Positions 54,910-64,000 of a stretch of DNA of 64,000 bases are shown here, in pieces (within the stretch, counting starts at the first letter, position 1; each line of letters opens with the position of its first letter). The stretch covers positions 806,001 to 870,000 of the forward strand of contig CAJZBQ010000035.1 of the NCBI GenBank assembly GCA_914767885.1, written 5' to 3'. Below the pieces are notes generated by a model, which worked only from the letters and a program-made list of their open reading frames with translations, ran no database searches and was not told where the DNA came from. Origin of the DNA: Blepharisma stoltei (taxonomy: Eukaryota > Ciliophora > Heterotrichea > Heterotrichida > Blepharismidae). Both the position numbers and the translations under genes were made by a program.

Positions 54910-55531
54910 CCTGATTAATGAAGAAGAAAACGTTTTATTTAACCCTATCCTACTAGCTGCACACTCCACAACAATCTCTACCACAATCTCCACAACAATC
55001 TCCACAACAACCTCCACAACAATCTCCACAACAATCTCCACAACAATCTCCACAGCAATCTCCACAACAATCTCCACAACAATCTCCACAACAAACTCCA
55101 CAACAAACTCCACAACAACCACAACAGTCTCCACTTCCATCTGCCAACATCAGAGCTCAACTTTCAACTCAACATCGAATCAGTGCCCACTCCAGCAGCA
55201 GGCGAACAATCCCAAAATTAACGAAGAAAGTTTTCTTCAGGGCGGCGAGCCCTTCCTTCGATTCAAGCTCCACTGATTGGCTATCGACAGGTTCGCCACG
55301 CAGGGAACAGCACTTCCTCCGGATAATCAATACTCTGGCGATGGAGTCACCACCAGCTGATCCCAAGGTTTACCCACCCCATACGGCAGCTTGAAGCATG
55401 CTAAGGGTTAGAATTAAAGGGCCTGAACCTTGGTTTAGGCTATAGGCGAATTTTGCGGCCAAGATGGCTCTTCGCGCCAAGGACCTTTTTTATTCACCAC
55501 CCACCATATTAATTATCCTGATTAATGAGGA
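54910..55531. mobile_element. Retroposon-like insert with a 12-nt minisatellite
   Basis: Flanked by CCTGATTAATGAAGA (54910-54924) and CCTGATTAATGAGGA (55517-55531). The first part is a 12-nt tandem repeat (unit CCACAACAATCT, about 54966-55130). The rest is GC-rich and ends near a short T-run. It splits the left foldback arm, whose match to the right arm resumes beyond 55531. Confidence 0.82.
54966..55130. repeat. 12-nt tandem repeat
   Basis: About 13 units of CCACAACAATCT with small variants. Because the unit is a multiple of three and lacks stops, all three minus-strand frames stay open, giving low-complexity false ORFs. Confidence 0.9.
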
Positions 55532-55781
55532 TTCAAAGTGAAATATGGTTTAACTAAAACTAAGTTAAAAGGTGATGGAACTTTTAAAGAAATAAAATTT
55601 AATTAGAAATGCATAACAGTGTCTTTATCATGGTTTCCAGAAACTAGATACAATAAATTTGTAGAATTTTTATTTTATGAGTAATAGGATTTTGTTTGTT
55701 CATTCGATTTTAATATTAGGTTTTGCAAAGCAACTAATTTGGCAAACCAAATAAAAAGTGAAAATGGGAATATATAATCTC

Positions 55782-56338
55782 TAACTCCCCCCCACATCCT
55801 TGATCGAACGACTCGCCATCGTTCGATCAAGGATGGGGGTTAAAAAAAATTTTATATATAAAAATAAAATATATATATATTGTTTTTATTTACCTTTAAA
55901 TAAGAGGGTTAAGAGTATTTAATAATTATTTTTACAGCAAAAAATTTAATTAATTTCATAAAATACCAATTTTTAATATTTTGATTTATTAGTTACCCCT
56001 TTAAACTGTATAAATTTTAATTTGTTACTTATTAAATTAATTTGTTTTTTAAAAATTTTAAAAAATCTCTATTTTATTAGATTATTGAGTTTTTAAGCAT
56101 ATGTTGATAACTAAATCACTTCGGATGGTTGATTCCGCAGCTTTCTGTCGTCTCAAAGTCTCTGAAAGCAACTTCATTATGTACATCTTCCAGCTTTTGA
56201 TAAATAATATATATTTTTATATATATAAAAATTTGCATGATATGAAAATCGTTCGATCAAGGATGGGGGTTAATTTCCCCCAATTTTTAGGAATTTTTAC
56301 AGTCAATCGTTCGATCAAGGATGGGGGGGGAGAAATTA
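55782..56338. mobile_element. Family C element, copy 1 (right end decayed)
   Basis: Tag ATCCTTGATCGAACGA. Left cassette: CTAACTCCCCCCCAC, tag, CTCGCC loop, inverse tag, GGGGGTTAA. Right part: inverse tag, GGGGGTTAATTTCCCCC, TTTTTAGGAATTTTTACAG, inverse tag, G-run and AGAAATTAA in place of AGTTA. It is the inverse of copy 2 at 57162-57723. Confidence 0.88.
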
Positions 56339-57041
56339 AATTTTATGTGTTGAAAGATAATTTTATTGAAAAATAGTTGAATTCAGCGGTTGACTGGGTC
56401 TATCATTAAAAATATATCTTTCCCGATTACTTTAAATTGATAGATTGCGTTAAATTATAAATTTATGATTTTTAAATTGTAAAGATAGTATTGAGGGTAA
56501 TAACGCTCTCAAAGTCACCATATTTTGGGCAGCAAGAAACACTTGTAAAGCTATCCTTATGGCTCAAATTTCATCGAAAAAATTCTATAAAAATTACTTT
56601 TTTAATTGTCTTATGTCAAAAAAGAAATTTGCATTAACTGTGATTTAATTTTCATGGATCTTATCAAAAAGACAAATTCTTTAGGAATTTAGTTTAAAGT
56701 TAAATATTTACTTTTTATTTCATTTGTTAAATAAGTTGATTCGGCAAAGCCTGATGTAAAAATGGAAAAAAACACAACAAAATCCTGTGAGTCATGAGGT
56801 AGAAATATTCAGATTTTATTGCATAAAGCATTGTTATGTATTTTTAATTAAATATTAGAGTTCCATCACTTTTAACTTAGTTTTCATTAGAATCTAAACG
56901 ATATTACTATAATCCTTACTAATCAGGGCTATCTAGATCACTTATTTAACAATAAATAGCAAAACACTTCAACTATCTATCCTAAATCGCCTATATAAAA
57001 ATCTATTAAGGTGAGTGAGCTATAATGAAGACCTATAGCGA

Positions 57042-58147
57042 TCTACAGTGCTCCATAAATATACTTACAAAGGGAGCCCAAAATTTTATATTGACAAATT
57101 AGTTAAAAAAAGAGTCATTCTTCAAGAAAATTTAACGTTCAGAGTCAATGTAAAATTTATTTACTCCCCCCCCATCCTTGATCGAACGATTGACTGTAAA
57201 AATTCCTAAAAATTGGGGAAATTAATCCCCATCCTTGATCGAACGATTTTCATATCATGCAAATTTTTATATATATAAAAATATAATAGTTATCAAAAGC
57301 TTGGGAAGATGTACCTAATGAAGTTGTTTTCAGAGACTTTGAGACGATAGAAAGCTTCGGAATCAACTATTCAAAGTAATTTTAGTCATCAACATGGGCT
57401 TAAAAACTCAATAATCTAATAAAATAGAGATTTTTTAAAATTTTTAAAAAACAAATTTTTAATTTAATAAGTAACAAATTAAAATTTATACAGTTTAAAG
57501 GGGTAACTAATAAATTAAAATATTAAAAAATTGGTATTTTTATGAAATTAATTAAATTTTTTGCTGTAAAAATAATTATTAAATACTCCTAACCTCTTAT
57601 TTAAAAGTAAATAAAAAAAAATTTATATATATATATTTTATTTTTATATATAAAATTTTTTTTAACCCCCATCCTTGATTGAACGATGGCGAGTCGTTCG
57701 ATCAAGGATGGGGGGGGGAGTTAGGAAAAATTTGCCGAAAGTTTTGCAGAGATCATGATCCCAAAAATCAAGAGTTTCCAATATAAAAAGCTGCATGGCC
57801 CAGCTAATCCAAGGCTAAATCCTACTAGAAACCAAAAAATAATATCCATGTTTAAACGTTTCGCGATTCTATTAATTTCTGACCCAGAAACCAAACATTT
57901 GCTTCAGCGGCCTCTCAGAAAAGTTGAAGGGACTGAAAACTTTTCAGATTTTGCCAAAGCTATGGGTCAAGAAAGAGCAATTGGGATATTGCAGACCTAT
58001 AATTACATTAGAAAATTAAAAAGACCAAGAATGAAAATTAAAGAAAAAGTCAAAAAACTTTCAAAAGAGGTTGATGAAGGGTTTTACAACCTATGCAAAA
58101 CTATGGAAAACATTGAGAAAAACGTGATTAGGTGGAACGAAATTTAA
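57042..58147 (+). CDS. Hypothetical protein with an IES inside its intron
   Basis: The first visible exon (about 57042-57149) encodes YKGSPKFYIDKLVKKRVILQ and ends NLTFRVN. A family C IES (57162-57723) follows 14 nt later. Excising it creates a 15-nt intron (GTAAAATTTATTTAG), whose removal joins LTFRVN to EKFAESFAEIMIPKIK in frame. The protein continues, basic and helical, to RWNEI. Met for translation start is not visible in the first exon, so a further 5' exon may lie beyond the foldback, or the start is at 57755 with a 130-residue product. I recognise no domain. Confidence 0.65.
57150..57724 (+). other. 15-nt intron split by a family C IES
   Basis: Bases 57150-57163 (GTAAAATTTATTTA) plus G at 57724 form GTAAAATTTATTTAG once 57162-57723 is excised to one TA. 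The 3' splice site AG uses the A of the retained TA. Both exons stay in one frame. Confidence 0.75.
57162..57723. mobile_element. Family C element, copy 2 (intact)
   Basis: TA-bounded, 560 nt excised: TTACTCCCCCCCCATCCTTG at the left and GGGGGGGGGAGTTAG at the right, with the hairpin cassette at the right end. Reverse complement of copy 1 over nearly its full length. Confidence 0.92.
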
Positions 58148-58270
58148 AAATGTTTAAATAACCGTTAGTATTTTAAATTTGCAGGGTATCTGTGCAATTT
58201 ATTTAATAATGATAATTTATTTCAAATTTATTAGATATTTAATAATTCATCCTCAAATTATTAGAAGAAT

Positions 58271-61200
58271 ATGGAAACCAATAAGCAATGCCAACTTTGC
58301 AAGCAAAATGCTGAACTTATATGTTTTTGTACTCAAATTTTATTATGCTCAAATTGCATTGGTACGCATTTAATTAAAGACACTAGCATTATCCATAACC
58401 CTATTTCTCTGAAAGACACGAGAACAGCTTCATTAATGTCCAGTTCATGATTTGAGTTAAAAGAAAAGGAAAGCCAGATTATAACAAAAGCAAAAATCAG
58501 GGATGAATTAAATTCTGCTTGTAGGCTTAAACTTCATGAAGAACTTACAGAACTTGAAAATTTTAAAAAAGAGTCTTTTTTCGCAATTGACCAATATATT
58601 GATAAACTTCAGAAAGAATTATCAGAACTTGGGGAATTTTTAAAGGAAAAAGTCAATAAAGAATGCGAAAATAAAGAAAAAATCATTAATGAAGCTATTG
58701 ACTGCTTTGCATCAGGAAACACTCAAAATAATTATATATATATGTTTACTAAGAATAGCCCACTAAAGATCATTTTTGGTTATCCATTTTTTTAATTTGG
58801 GTAGCAATTAAATCTATTGCCAACTAATTTGGTAAGTCAGCTGATGTCTCGCTAACCAAAAAATGCTCCTTAGTGGGCTATTTATAATAAAATAGCATAT
58901 CAAATATGCTAGCAGGCTTGAAAACTAAAGGAGAAATAGATACACTCAAATTGATCACAAAAAAAATTGGGATTCATGACTTTGAAATTAGAGACGCCAT
59001 TATGAATAAATTTGATTTGCAAGTTTGGCTTATAAACAGTAAAAATAATGAAAGAACAATTAATACCCCTTATAGCGGAAACTCATTAGAAATTCCTACA
59101 TTTAAGACTAGCCACAATATTAGCCAAACTCCTAAAGCATCAGAAGCATCCAAAATCTCAAAACCAAGACATGTTTCCAGGCCAAGTCTTCCTGATCCAG
59201 AAATTATAAACATTCTTGAAAATTCCCCTGAAATTTTGCTCAATATGGAAACTCCAGAGTCTTCTCCAATAAGCCAAGCTACACCAATCTGAGATGAATA
59301 TCTCACAGACACTAACCCTTTTAGTCCAGACACATCAGTAATTGAAAGAACAGTAAAATCGCCTATGGCACGCTCAGCTACCAAAAAATCATTTGCTTTT
59401 AGTAAATCTAATCGACCTGTCCAAAAGTCAAATTCAGGAAGCAAGCTAAGCAAATTAACATTAGAAATTAAAAAAAATCCTCCAAAAAATCCAAATGCTT
59501 TATATTGCTTTTTTCCGAACCAACTTATACTTTTATTTGTTATTTAAATCTTGATTAATGTAAAATATTTATTATAAAAAATAATAAGAGTTAAATAAAT
59601 TATTTTTTATTTGCTGTAAATTGTATATAATTTATCATATAGATTCAGGAAATGTTGAACAAATGTCATTGCATAATAAAGACCTTGGGATTAAAGGAAA
59701 CGCGTGGACTTTTTCTCCTGATGGCTATATATTCTTCGCTATGCAGATGGGTTTTGCCCCGCTAAAAAGGCTTTTCCTGCTGAAGCACCTGACTGCGGGT
59801 GCCCTTCAGAGATTCAATGTAAAGCTACTAAAAAGAATCAGTGAAGGCTAAAATAAACAAGTGGCAAGCAATCTCAAACCGATGCAATCTAACAATACGG
59901 GCTCTCCGCATGTCACCGATGCAACTGGAGAGGAGACCCTGGAACTTGGAGGATGTGAACCGTGCAGCAAGTCCGTAAGCAGCTAAGACGTTACCTAGTG
60001 ACGTCCTCGGGTAAGCTCGATCTTTCTGATCGGTATACCGACCAGAATTCTGATCATAAGTTAAGTATATAGCGATAAAGATGGCTATATATTTGCTACT
60101 GGAGGCTTATCTTTATCTGCAAAACGCTACCTTTGAATATTTAATACTAATAACTATCAGCTTGACCCTGGCCCACCTATGAAAATTCCTAGGTATAACC
60201 ATGCTTCCTTAATTTCTGGGAATTATTTATATAGCTCCTGAAATATTTTTAGATCATTATTGACCATCATTTTAATATAATTAAAATATGGCGTCCCCAC
60301 CTAGCATGGCCTCCGGCCACGCAGCTTCCGAACACATATTCCAACTATATCCGGCAAGGTTTTACCAATCTAGAAATGGACAGCAATGCTAGGTAAGCAA
60401 TTCTGATAATGTACAGAGCCTAGCCCTCAGTCCGATTTCAAGATTGGGTTTTACCTCGAGGGAAAGGAGAGTTTAGGTTTGGAAAGGGCAAGCCCAGCTA
60501 AGTCTGCAGGTAATACCCAGACCAATCGGGCAACTGCCTAACATGACACGGGGTTACATCCCGGGATCTAGACTTTTCCTTTTTGCAGAGAGGTCGAGCA
60601 GAAATTCCATTTTTTGGAATTTTTGGATGGCCAACCTCGTTCACCCATGCAGCAGCAGAAGTCCATAGTCCGTCCACTTAATACTGGACCTGAAAAGGGG
60701 AGGAGGAGACGTACGAAGCTGAACCCCACACTTCAGAAGTGCCATGGCATCAGGCGCTGAAGGAGAAGAAAGGCAGTGTCAGAGCCGATCATTTGCCTGG
60801 CTAACCATGTTCCAATTCAATCAAGGCGAAGCTGAAGACGGCGCAAAGCGGATGAACCTCCCGTATGGGAAGGTCCTTGGCGACTACGTAACCAATAAGG
60901 CAGACGCCACCCTGTAATAATGATAATGATGACCATCATTTTAATTTTCAAAATTATTTTGTGCTTGTCAGTTTTTTTGCAAAGCTCAAACAAAAATGAC
61001 AAATCTCTGTTTATGGCTTTAAGATGCCTACTTACATTAGACTGTATAAGGTAGGTGCCCTAGACCATATTTTTCTAGTTGATATTCTGCTGGGGTACAG
61101 CGATCCATTATGGTGCATAAATTATATGTAATCGGAGGATGCAATTTCGCCTCAATAAAAGACTGTGAAAGGTTCAATCTTATCTCTAAAAAATGGCAAC

Positions 61201-61586
61201 AAATAGGAAATTTAAATGTAGCTAGAGAAAATCTGGCAGCTTGTGTCCACAAAGGTCGGATTTTTGTAGCTGGAGGAATCAAAGAAAACTCAATAGAAAG
61301 TTACAACGCTGTTAATAATAAATTTTCTCTGTTAAGGATTCAAATGCCAATTGGAGGAAGTAGCTTGATGTTTTCTTATAAAGATCAAATTTTAATTTTC
61401 CATTGTAAGCAAATCAGCACTTTTGATACTATAAGCTGCTCAGATTATCAGAGTTTAGAAGAAGAGGAATGGTGGTCACCTACTGATGTAGTAGAAAAAA
61501 ATGGATCTTTTTATTTTATCAGCAGAGGAACTGTATACAAATACGACCCAAATGAATTCCAGTTGTCGTCATTGATGCATTTCTAA
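58271..61586 (+). CDS. Zinc-binding, coiled-coil and Kelch-repeat protein
   Basis: The N-terminus METNKQCQLCKQNAELICFC and LCSNCIGTH resembles a B-box-like zinc finger. A coiled coil follows (ELTELENFKKESFFAIDQ), then a Ser/Pro-rich linker and Kelch repeats (AWTFSPDGYIF, ATGGLSLSAKRYLW, HKLYVIGGCNFASIKDCERF, CVHKGRIFVAGGIKENSIES). Removed pieces: IES 58750-58894 (family E), IES 59526-59627, the retroposon-like insert 59720-60093, and a segment around the second insert at 60262-60945. If that last segment is a TA-bounded IES at 60250-61053 the total is 637 codons in one frame, but one Kelch blade would be short. Earlier junctions are secure; this last one is tentative. Confidence 0.8.
58750..58894. 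mobile_element. Family E IES in the Kelch gene
   Basis: TA-bounded, 143 nt excised. Inverted repeats AAGAATAGCCCACTAAAGAT and the complement of AAAAAATGCTCCTTAGTGGG. Removal joins YIYMFT to SISNMLAGLK. Confidence 0.85.
59526..59627. other. Short IES in the Kelch gene
   Basis: TA-bounded, 100 nt excised, AT-rich. Removal joins ALYCFFPNQL to IIYHIDSGNVEQ, a natural start of a Kelch blade. Confidence 0.82.
59720..60093. mobile_element. Retroposon-like insert with 14-bp repeats in the Kelch gene
   Basis: GC-rich insert flanked by GATGGCTATATATT (59720-59733 and 60080-60093). Exact removal (360 nt) restores SPDGYIFATGGLSLS. Coding potential inside is not supported. Confidence 0.88.
60262..60945. 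mobile_element. Retroposon-like insert with 15-bp repeats and a TAATGA tail
   Basis: Flanked by the perfect 15-bp repeat GACCATCATTTTAAT (60262-60276 and 60931-60945). The 654-nt body is GC-rich and ends in a short repeat tail (GTAATAATGATAATGAT), typical of LINE-mobilised elements. It probably sits inside a short IES of the Kelch gene rather than in coding sequence, because the flanks do not read as Kelch repeats. Confidence 0.88.
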
Positions 61587-61841
61587 ATGAACACAAATGT
61601 TTCTTAAATATTAATAAATCTTTTGCAGTTATGATTTTTGTAGCTCAATTTTCTACAGTTTTGCCTCAAAGATTTATATTTTAAGTCATGTTTTTATAAG
61701 ATATCCAGTTAAAGTATAATTTATACTCTCTTTATCGTATTTTAAAATGAAATCTTTAATTTTATTTAAATATAATTATTTCTAAATTCAAATTCTTAAT
61801 TAAAATTCAAAATTTCTTATTGCAATATTTTTTATATTAAA

Positions 61842-62521
61842 TTACGCTTGCTTTTGTAAAGGCAAAAATAGCTTAAACTCAGGCGGTAGTTCTTCTTCTG
61901 AATACAGTCTGTCTGAAAAATAAATTCTCCTCATCCTACAATTAGCATGGATTTGCACCCTTAAAGTTTCAATATAATTCGTTCCATATGCTCTTCTCGT
62001 AAAATCAGACAAGTTGAACTGAATTTGGTTTCACCCTTCATCTAAGCGCATTGGCATCGTACAGATGAACGGTTTTACCCTGGTTGTGCTTTGATAGTTT
62101 GATGCCCTAAACCTTCGGCGAATATTTTTATCGTCCAAGACTTGAACTTCAAAGGTGAAGTATTTTTTGAGATTTTTTATGATCATGACAAGGAAAGGAA
62201 GCTTGATACCAAGGGTTTGATTGGTACATAGAGTTTAAGGTAAATGATTTTGAAAAAAATTATTTTTAATTTAAATTCTTAATTTTCATAAAAAAAGTAA
62301 AGAATTTTATTATGCCCGGTTTGGTTTGGGTCAGCTGGGCAAGTGATAAAAGTGGTGCTCACATTAGTTCCCATGATTTCTAGGACCGAGCTTTGTATAT
62401 CTTGATCTGTAATACGCTTTATATGGCCGTTCCGGACACTTTTATCCCAGATCTGAAGAGGCTTACTGCCTATGCTGTAGAGGATCGATAAGAAGCCTGA
62501 TTGAAATGTGTTCTTGAACAT
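61842..62521 (-). CDS. CFAP20: Cilia- and flagella-associated protein 20
   Basis: A highly conserved axonemal microtubule inner-junction protein (also called Bug22/GTL3). [37 protein letters not shown] and [16 protein letters not shown] in the first part and [58 protein letters not shown] and [19 protein letters not shown] in the second are near-identical to animal orthologues. An insert between ADPNQT and LGIK is removed; TA-to-TA removal (62225-62312) gives 197 residues with six extra, whereas a join at the CAAACC repeat gives 191 and the canonical sequence. Confidence 0.95.
62225..62312. other. Short IES in CFAP20 with ambiguous boundaries
   Basis: TA-to-TA removal of 86 nt is in frame but leaves GHTNQT extra. 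A direct repeat CAAACC (62214-62219 and 62318-62323 on the plus strand as GGTTTG) allows removal of 104 nt and gives the conserved junction. AT-rich interior. Confidence 0.75.
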
Positions 62522-62655
62522 AACTGTAATAATATGGCGCTGGCTTTTAAGATTATATGAAAAGAAGTTACGCAGGTTTTAATTGAAATAAGAAACACAT
62601 CAAAAGCAGTACTTAGAGAGTTTTTTTATTATAAACCTGGAGATTATGCATAGGC

Positions 62656-64000
62656 TTATTTATATACACTTTTAATTGAAGCTGAAGTGCTATTGCTTCT
62701 CTGCTGCTTTAGCATGATGGTTTTCTTTAGGTTTTCAAAGCATTTTGTATCTCTTTTGGATACTGCTTTGGGTTGGGATGGGGTTTGGCTGGCGCTCTTC
62801 AGCGGATTTAAGTTAAATGGCTTGCTGAAGTCTTCAATTAGAACATTTTCTTCATATTTTTTGGGTTCTGGAGATTTTTGATAAATTTCGTGGGTGAATT
62901 GAGAAAATAGAGGCTCATTTTTGGATAGGGTATCACATAAGGACTCTATGTCACTTGTATTTGTTTCACAATTATTTGATAACTGCCAGCCGTTTTCTCT
63001 ATTCCTATGAGTATTTAAATAATAATCTTCTAATAAGGATTTTTCTTTTGAATTTTCTGAATTGTTTTCTTTTAGAATCAATTTTGGACTTATTTTAAGG
63101 AATTTGTGTGAATCATCATTTAGCTCTTCAGTTCTATCTGTATCTTTTATACCTATTTCAAGATTGAGTCTTTTTGATCGTAAATGAGAGCTTTTATCTT
63201 TTATTTCGTAGGCTTGATTTTCTAAATATTTATATTTAGACCCTTCTTGACTATTCAAATCTTTTTGAGGTTTTTGTATGTCATCATGATCTTTAATGGA
63301 ATTTTCTGAGTTAGATTTATCTTTTTCGCTTTTTGGCTCTTTAGAGCTAGAAAAAGTAGTTCCAGCAGAATTTAAATGATCCACACTTTCAATATTTATT
63401 TTTTGGTAAATTCTTTCCATATCTTGCATCATTTTAGTTTTTTCGTCTTGAATATGCTACAATGAGTTGAATTGAATAAAATATTTTGGGGTATTATTGT
63501 AATGCCTATCTAAATTTATGTTATTCAATATAAATTGATGTAGAATAAAATGATATTCATTATCTATTTTTATTTTTTCATTTGTTATTCACATCTTTTC
63601 TTCAGTGATTCTTTTCTTTTCACTCTCCACAACTTTTTGCATAATTGCTAGATCATTTTCTTGTGATTGTATCATATTTTCTCTTTCTTTAAGAATATTT
63701 CCATAACTCCTAAGGTTGCTTGCAGCCTTCTCAATCTGCTCAAAAACTCTTAAGAACAACAAATTTTGGCCTTTCAGCATTATTTCCAATTCTTGGATGA
63801 CAGCTAAGCCGCTTCCTTTCATATCAATATTTGATAATATTTTCATAAAATTTTCTTTTAACAATCTATTTTCACTCATGACTTCATTAATAAATTCAAG
63901 CACAGATGGTGATTCTTGCTTTCCTTCATTTTTTTCAACAGAAAATTTACCATCAAGCCTTGTTAACTCTTTTTCAATTTCTTTTCTAAAATTATTTTTT
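62656..64000 (-). CDS. Coiled-coil protein, 5' end beyond window
   Basis: The part nearest the window end encodes charged helices (VLEFINEVMSENRLLKENFM, QIEKAASNLRSYGNILKERE) typical of a coiled coil, with TGA as Trp after EEKM. The C-terminal 250 residues are hydrophilic and Ser/Lys/Asn-rich (KDKSNSENSIKDHDDIQKP) and probably disordered. A TA-bounded IES (63453-63562) is removed to join NEKIKID to IQDEKTKMMQ. The start lies beyond 64000. I recognise no family. Confidence 0.72.
63453..63562. other. Short IES in the terminal coiled-coil gene
   Basis: TA-bounded, 108 nt excised, AT-rich. It removes an in-frame TAG before HIQDEK and links the two coiled-coil parts. Alternative TA choices were not open. 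Confidence 0.72.

Larger units (their letters stand above)
54417..57035. mobile_element. Large foldback IES containing nested elements
   Basis: Inverted arms begin at TATAGG on both sides. The left arm (54417 to about 55780) and right arm (about 56800 to 57035) share GATTTTTATATAGGCGATTT, AAGTGATCTAG and AAAACTAAGTTAAAAG in inverse orientation once nested inserts are ignored. Nested in the left arm are a family A element (54441-54831), a retroposon-like insert (54910-55531) and a decayed family C element (55782-56338). TA pairs are available at the outer ends. No coding sequence is seen. Outer limits are inferred from the arms. Confidence 0.75.

Noticed and set aside
54901-55160. Three overlapping minus-strand ORFs of VVEI, CCGD and LLWR repeats
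   Set aside because: They are the three frames of a 12-nt tandem repeat without stops; no promoter, start context or family supports any of them.
60277-60930. Possible tRNA or snRNA gene in the GC-rich inserts
   Set aside because: I could not find a cloverleaf or clear A and B boxes by eye; the flanking direct repeats and tail fit a retroposon better.

Overview
The window looks like germline (micronuclear) DNA of a heterotrich ciliate close to Blepharisma. Three things seen in the sequence support this. (1) TGA is read as Trp in almost every gene, at conserved positions such as the Trp after GNAC in alpha-tubulin and the Trp of WDTAGQ in Rab2, while TAA and TAG are the stops. (2) Spliceosomal introns are 15 or 16 nt (seven contiguous examples, plus one assembled only after DNA excision). 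(3) Most long genes are broken by AT-rich or palindromic segments bounded by TA. Conceptual removal of each, keeping one TA, restores one open frame and the expected protein family, so they behave as internal eliminated sequences (IESs). Assignment to Blepharisma rests on established knowledge of its UGA=Trp code, 15-16 nt introns and MITE-rich IESs. I ran no search.

Layout. 1-3.6 kb: chitin synthase pseudogene and a second fragment. 4-19.3 kb: dense genes, namely coatomer zeta, an SDR reductase, a SIAH-type RING protein, an F-BAR/TBC protein, a cGMP-dependent protein kinase, mitochondrial-type PheRS, an FHA protein and a TBL1-like LisH/WD40 protein. 19.3-26.6 kb: a tandem duplication carrying two alpha-tubulin genes with different IES content. 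26.6-43.6 kb: UBL-PI4K gamma, a kinesin-like protein, a 4-TM protein, an ABHD5-like hydrolase, an IQ/coiled-coil protein, a PAQR receptor, a Cys-rich surface protein and SHIPPO-repeat proteins. 43.9-54.4 kb: a polytopic membrane protein, RING-TM protein, CDPK, eRF3 with a prion-like N-terminus, a second RING-like protein, Rab2 and a small protein. 54.4-57.7 kb: a nest of eliminated or mobile DNA. 57-64 kb: a small gene whose intron contains an IES, a zinc-binding/Kelch gene, CFAP20 and a coiled-coil gene running off the end.

Mobile DNA is the dominant theme. Four sequence families (A-D) share one skeleton: TA, a C-run, a family tag, the inverse tag and a G-run, an AT-rich core, then two more inverse tags each followed by a G-run and TTA. 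Other elements are long foldbacks (35.8-37.1 kb, 44.4-45.3 kb, 54.4-57.0 kb), short hairpins, non-palindromic 56-170 nt IESs, and GC-rich retroposon-like inserts with 6-15 bp direct repeats. Several are nested. Genes work in ordinary eukaryotic processes (COPI and Rab trafficking, cGMP and calcium signalling, translation termination, cilia), so the main novelty lies in the architecture of the eliminated DNA.
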